A DNA stretch of 64,000 nucleotides from Jejuia pallidilutea. GTDB taxonomy: Bacteria; Bacteroidota; Bacteroidia; Flavobacteriales; Flavobacteriaceae. Shown here piece after piece: positions 61,514 to 64,000 of the stretch. The translations under genes were made by a program, and so were the position numbers. Location of the stretch: contig NZ_PVEO01000007.1 of NCBI RefSeq assembly GCF_002973595.1, positions 62,001-126,000 of the forward strand, given 5' to 3'. Numbering within the stretch: the stretch's first letter is position 1; every line of letters begins with the position of its first letter. The notes under the pieces were generated by a model that did no database searches, was not told the origin of the DNA, and saw nothing but the letters and a program-made list of their open reading frames with translations.

Positions 61514-61521
61514 TAAATTTG
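61514..61521 (+). promoter_or_regulatory. Candidate -7 promoter element of mtaB
   Basis: TAAATTTG followed by CA is an exact match to TAnnTTTG. It lies 67 bases before the mtaB ATG. No clear TTG at -33 was seen. Confidence 0.5.
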
Positions 61522-61535
61522 CAGTCTTTTAAATG

Positions 61536-61566
61536 TAAAGGTAAATTTTAAAAAATTCTGAAACAA
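61536..61566 (-). promoter_or_regulatory. Candidate promoter of the substrate-binding protein gene
   Basis: On the minus strand, TTG (61566-61564) and TACCTTTA (61543-61536) lie 20 bases apart. It is about 38 bases upstream of the ATG at 61498 and overlaps the divergent mtaB promoter region, so the two genes may compete or be co-ordinated. Confidence 0.45.
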
Positions 61567-61588
61567 GCACAGAATAACAAAACAATAA

Positions 61589-62959
61589 ATGAATAAAAAA
61601 GTCGCATTTTATACATTAGGTTGCAAGTTAAATTTTTCTGAAAGTTCTACAATTGCTAGGAGTTTTGTAAATGAAGGTTTTACTCGCGTAGATTTTTCTG
61701 AAAAAGCAGATATTTATGTTGTTAATACCTGCTCTGTAACCGAAAATGCAGATAAACGTTTTAAAACTATAGTAAAACAGGCGCAAAAATCTAATCCTGA
61801 TGCTTTTGTCGCAGCGGTAGGGTGCTATGCGCAATTGAAACCACAAGAACTGGCAGATGTAAATGGTGTTGATTTGGTTTTAGGTGCTACTGAAAAGTTT
61901 AAGATTACCGATTACTTAAATGATTTATCTAAAAACGATTTTGGAGAAGTACACTCTTGCGAAATAGAGGAAGCAGATTTTTACGTTGGGTCTTATTCCA
62001 TTGGCGATAGAACTCGTGCTTTTTTAAAGGTGCAAGATGGTTGCGATTACAAATGTACCTATTGTACTATTCCGCTAGCCCGAGGTATTTCTAGAAGCGA
62101 TACTATGGCTAATGTTTTAAAAAATGCCCAACAAATTTCGAAACAAAATATAAAAGAAATTGTTCTAACAGGGGTAAATATAGGCGACTACGGTAAGGGC
62201 GAATTTGGTAACAAAAAGCACGAACACACGTTTTTAGATTTAGTTAAATCGTTAGATAAAGTTAAGGGCATAGAGCGATTAAGAATTTCTTCAATAGAGC
62301 CTAACTTGCTAAAGAACGAAACCATAGAGCTTGTTTCTAAATCTCGAGCATTTGTACCACATTTTCATGTGCCATTACAATCTGGAAGCAATACTATTCT
62401 TAAAAAAATGAAACGGCGCTACATGCGCGAGTTGTATGTTGATAGGGTTTCTAAGATAAAAGAAGTAATGCCACATGCATGCATTGGTGTAGATGTTATT
62501 GTTGGCTTTCCCGGTGAAACCGATGCTCATTTTCTAGAGACTTATAACTTTTTGAATTCATTGGATATTTCGTATTTACACGTATTTACATATTCGGAAA
62601 GAGACAATACAGAAGCAGCCAAAATGGATGGTATTGTTGCTAAAAACGTAAGAAGTAAGCGCAGTAAAATGTTACGTGGATTATCGGTTAAAAAGCGTCG
62701 TGCGTTTTACGAGAGCCAAATTGGAGCAAAAAGAACTGTATTGTTTGAAGGTGAAAATAAAGAGGGCTACATACATGGGTTTACCGATAATTACGTAAAG
62801 GTAAAAGCACCTTGGAACCCAGACTTGGTAAATACCTTGCACAAAGTAGAGTTAACAAAAATTGATGATGATGGTTTAGTAAGGTTTGATTTTTTATCAC
62901 ATACAGCTGAGAAAATTCGCGAATCTCAGAACTCATTTAAGTTGACGAGAGTTACATAA
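61589..62959 (+). CDS. mtaB: tRNA t6A37 methylthiotransferase MtaB
   Basis: A 456-residue radical-SAM enzyme that converts t6A to ms2t6A at position 37 of tRNA. The N-terminal UPF0004 domain (residues 1 to about 115) has FYTLGCKLNFSESS with Cys11, NTCSVTENADKR with Cys47 and AVGCYAQLKP with Cys81, which bind the auxiliary iron-sulfur cluster. The radical-SAM motif is DGCDYKCTYCTIPLARG near 150-166 (C-x3-C-x2-C). A C-terminal TRAM-like region is at about 385-450. The GCKLN start and missing MiaB features favour MtaB over MiaB. Confidence 0.93.
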   Translation: MNKKVAFYTLGCKLNFSESSTIARSFVNEGFTRVDFSEKADIYVVNTCSVTENADKRFKTIVKQAQKSNPDAFVAAVGCYAQLKPQELADVNGVDLVLGATEKFKITDYLNDLSKNDFGEVHSCEIEEADFYVGSYSIGDRTRAFLKVQDGCDYKCTYCTIPLARGISRSDTMANVLKNAQQISKQNIKEIVLTGVNIGDYGKGEFGNKKHEHTFLDLVKSLDKVKGIERLRISSIEPNLLKNETIELVSKSRAFVPHFHVPLQSGSNTILKKMKRRYMRELYVDRVSKIKEVMPHACIGVDVIVGFPGETDAHFLETYNFLNSLDISYLHVFTYSERDNTEAAKMDGIVAKNVRSKRSKMLRGLSVKKRRAFYESQIGAKRTVLFEGENKEGYIHGFTDNYVKVKAPWNPDLVNTLHKVELTKIDDDGLVRFDFLSHTAEKIRESQNSFKLTRVT

Positions 62960-62981
62960 ACATCTTTTGTGTTATAAAAAA

Positions 62982-63009
62982 AATCCGAAGCTAAATTTTA
63001 GTTCGGATT
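62982..63009. terminator. Bidirectional terminator between convergent genes
   Basis: AATCCGAAGCTAAA and TTTAGTTCGGATT pair along 13 positions with one bulged G. On the minus strand the stem is followed by an eight-base T-run (complement of the A-run ending at 62983); on the plus strand it is followed by CCTTTATGTTTTT. It serves mtaB and the gene at 63053. Confidence 0.85.
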
Positions 63010-63022
63010 CCTTTATGTTTTT

Positions 63023-63050
63023 AATAACCAGCAACTAATAACCAGTAACC
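63023..63050. repeat. Degenerate 14-base tandem repeat
   Basis: AATAACCAG occurs at 63023-63031 and again at 63037-63045, giving two imperfect 14-base units between a terminator and the 3' end of the GNAT-like gene. It resembles short intergenic repeats common in this phylum; nothing functional is visible. Confidence 0.5.
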
Positions 63051-63052
63051 GA

Positions 63053-63349
63053 TTATATCCTTACGCCAACAGGCAACATACGTTTGTACTTTCTATTACT
63101 TCTCACAAATTTCGCAATAGCAGGACACGTAGGCATTACGCTTAAGTTGCGTTCTTGAATAAGTTCGAAAACTGAAGCAATAAAATCTTTTTTAAAATCT
63201 TCGTTATTAATACCTTCTGGAATGATTAACTTGGTTAAGAATATTTTTCGTTCTTGGAGCGAGTATTCAATTTTTGCCAATTGGCCATCAATTTTTAGTT
63301 CAAATTGACGTAAAAAATCGTTGTCAATTAATTCAGCAGCTTCAACCAT
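63053..63349 (-). CDS. Small GNAT-like protein, YjdJ/GTA-type N-acetyltransferase fold
   Basis: A 98-residue protein resembling the short GNAT-like domain (PF14542 type) found in YjdJ-like proteins. FELKIDGQLAKIEYSLQERK is the first beta hairpin, FLTKLIIPEGINNEDFKKDF covers the strand leading to the acetyl-CoA loop, and VMPTCPAIAKFVRSNRKYKR near residues 71-90 matches the family pattern of a P-x-C followed by F-(V/L)-x-x-(H/N)-x-x-(Y/F). Acetyl-CoA binding is presumed from the fold; the acceptor is unknown. Confidence 0.75.
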   Translation of the reverse strand: MVEAAELIDNDFLRQFELKIDGQLAKIEYSLQERKIFLTKLIIPEGINNEDFKKDFIASVFELIQERNLSVMPTCPAIAKFVRSNRKYKRMLPVGVRI

Positions 63350-63407
63350 AGTATAATTATTATTTAATTTAAGGAGTAATGTTAAAAATAGTGCAGACTA
63401 TTTTAGA

Positions 63408-63415
63408 TAACTTTG
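63408..63415 (+). promoter_or_regulatory. Candidate -7 promoter element of the hydrolase gene
   Basis: TAACTTTG followed by CA matches TAnnTTTG exactly, 52 bases before the ATG at 63468. There is no strict TTG at -33. Confidence 0.5.
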
Positions 63416-63467
63416 CAAAAGTACGAAAAAAAATGATAGAATTAATCAATTTGACTGTTAAAACCTT

Positions 63468-64000
63468 ATGAGTCAAGAGATAATACATGTGTATTTAATG
63501 CCAGGAATGGCTGCCAGTCCTTTAATTTTTGAGAACATAAAATTGCCAAAACCTCAATTTAAAATACACTATTTAGAATGGATGTTACCAAAAGAAAACG
63601 AATTGTTAAGCGATTATGCGTTTAGGATGTCTAAAAAAATAGAGCACAGTAATCCTGTGTTATTAGGCGTATCTTTTGGTGGTATATTGGTTCAGGAAAT
63701 GTGTAAGTATTTGGATGTAAGTAAGTTAATAATTGTTTCTAGTGTAAAGTCTAAACAAGAATTACCGTTAAAAATGCAACTAGCAAAATCTACCGGAGCA
63801 TACAAATTAGTACCAACACAATTGGCAAGTAAAATTGAAGTATTTGAGAAGTACGCTTTTGGTAAAACTATGGCTAAACGTTTAGAGCTTTATAAAAAAT
63901 ACTTATCTGTTAACGATAGTAAATATTTAAGTTGGGCAATAAAAGAAGTGTTGTGCTGGGAACAGCAAAACCCGCCTAAGGGTATTGTGCATATACATGG
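63468..64000 (+). CDS. Alpha/beta hydrolase, 5' part
   Basis: The first 177 codons of a gene that runs off the right edge. MSQEIIHVYLMPGMAASPLI opens like an alpha/beta hydrolase, and VLLGVSFGGILVQEMCKYL near residues 64-82 contains the nucleophile elbow G-V-S-F-G-G with Ser at about 69. The catalytic Asp and His would lie in the missing part or near the C-terminal end, where HIHG at the window edge is a strand often preceding the acid residue. The substrate is unknown. ATG at 63468 is preferred because it directly precedes the first strand. Confidence 0.8.
   Translation, partial: MSQEIIHVYLMPGMAASPLIFENIKLPKPQFKIHYLEWMLPKENELLSDYAFRMSKKIEHSNPVLLGVSFGGILVQEMCKYLDVSKLIIVSSVKSKQELPLKMQLAKSTGAYKLVPTQLASKIEVFEKYAFGKTMAKRLELYKKYLSVNDSKYLSWAIKEVLCWEQQNPPKGIVHIH

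Noticed and set aside
1-64000. tRNA, rRNA, CRISPR array, insertion sequence, integrase or prophage genes
   Set aside because: None found on reading: no regularly spaced direct repeats with spacers, no transposase-like proteins, and no cloverleaf with a GTTCGA-type T-loop noticed. A tRNA or covariance scan was not possible here.

Overview
The window is a 64 kb piece of an AT-rich chromosome from a member of the Bacteroidota, most probably the family Flavobacteriaceae. The evidence is a protein with a type IX secretion sorting tail, a PorV/PorQ-like outer-membrane protein, DUF4199 and DUF4105 proteins, a GlmU-family nucleotidyltransferase with the flavobacterial N-terminus, a type B ribosomal protein L31, and promoters of the Bacteroidota form TTG-N17-21-TAnnTTTG. 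I saw no rRNA, tRNA, insertion sequence, prophage or CRISPR array.

Region 1 (1-35,431) is one nearly unbroken plus-strand surface-polysaccharide cluster. It opens with the tail of an ABC-2 permease and its Wzt-type ATPase. It continues with about 17 recognisable or probable glycosyltransferases (GT2, GT4, GT10, GT47-like and GT-B-like), three methyltransferase-like proteins, an MBOAT acyltransferase with an SGNH-like partner, and a two-gene nonulosonic (sialic/KDN-type) acid module. Also present are a DegT aminotransferase with a hexapeptide acyltransferase, an O-antigen ligase/polymerase-like membrane protein and further GT-C-like membrane proteins. It closes with a WbaP/PglC-type initiating sugar-phosphate transferase. 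Most junctions overlap or are a few bases apart, so it reads as one long operon. The product is inferred to be an elaborate O-antigen or capsule carrying a CMP-activated nonulosonate.

Region 2 (35,432-47,523) is mostly housekeeping: DUF4105 and PorV-like envelope proteins, phosphatidylserine synthase, a DUF808 protein, then a minus-strand run of KpsF/GutQ isomerase, TatC, AhpD-like protein and LptB. RecQ, a fructosamine-kinase-family protein and an RsmB/NOP rRNA methyltransferase follow. KpsF and LptB tie this block functionally to LPS synthesis and transport.

Region 3 (47,524-57,149) holds a Ycf48-like lipoprotein, a T9SS cargo protein, a three-gene ECF sigma module (sigma factor, membrane protein with a duplicated motif, Spy-like periplasmic protein), a MsbA-like ABC exporter overlapping a phosphohexomutase, a membrane-anchored GT2 and a DUF4199 protein. 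A gap at 51,656-51,959 contains a promoter, a hairpin and a terminator that could make a small RNA.

Region 4 (57,150-64,000) holds L31, a GlmU-family protein, a secreted beta-propeller protein, a peptide-type substrate-binding lipoprotein, MtaB, a small GNAT-like protein and the start of an alpha/beta hydrolase.

The observations I rate highest are the fused CMP-nonulosonate synthetase/KdsC-type phosphatase next to a short NeuB-like synthase, the possible small RNA near 51.85 kb, a RecQ without its usual RQC zinc cysteines, and a glycosyltransferase-like gene with paired 10-base homopolymers. All functional assignments are by reading motifs; no database search was run.
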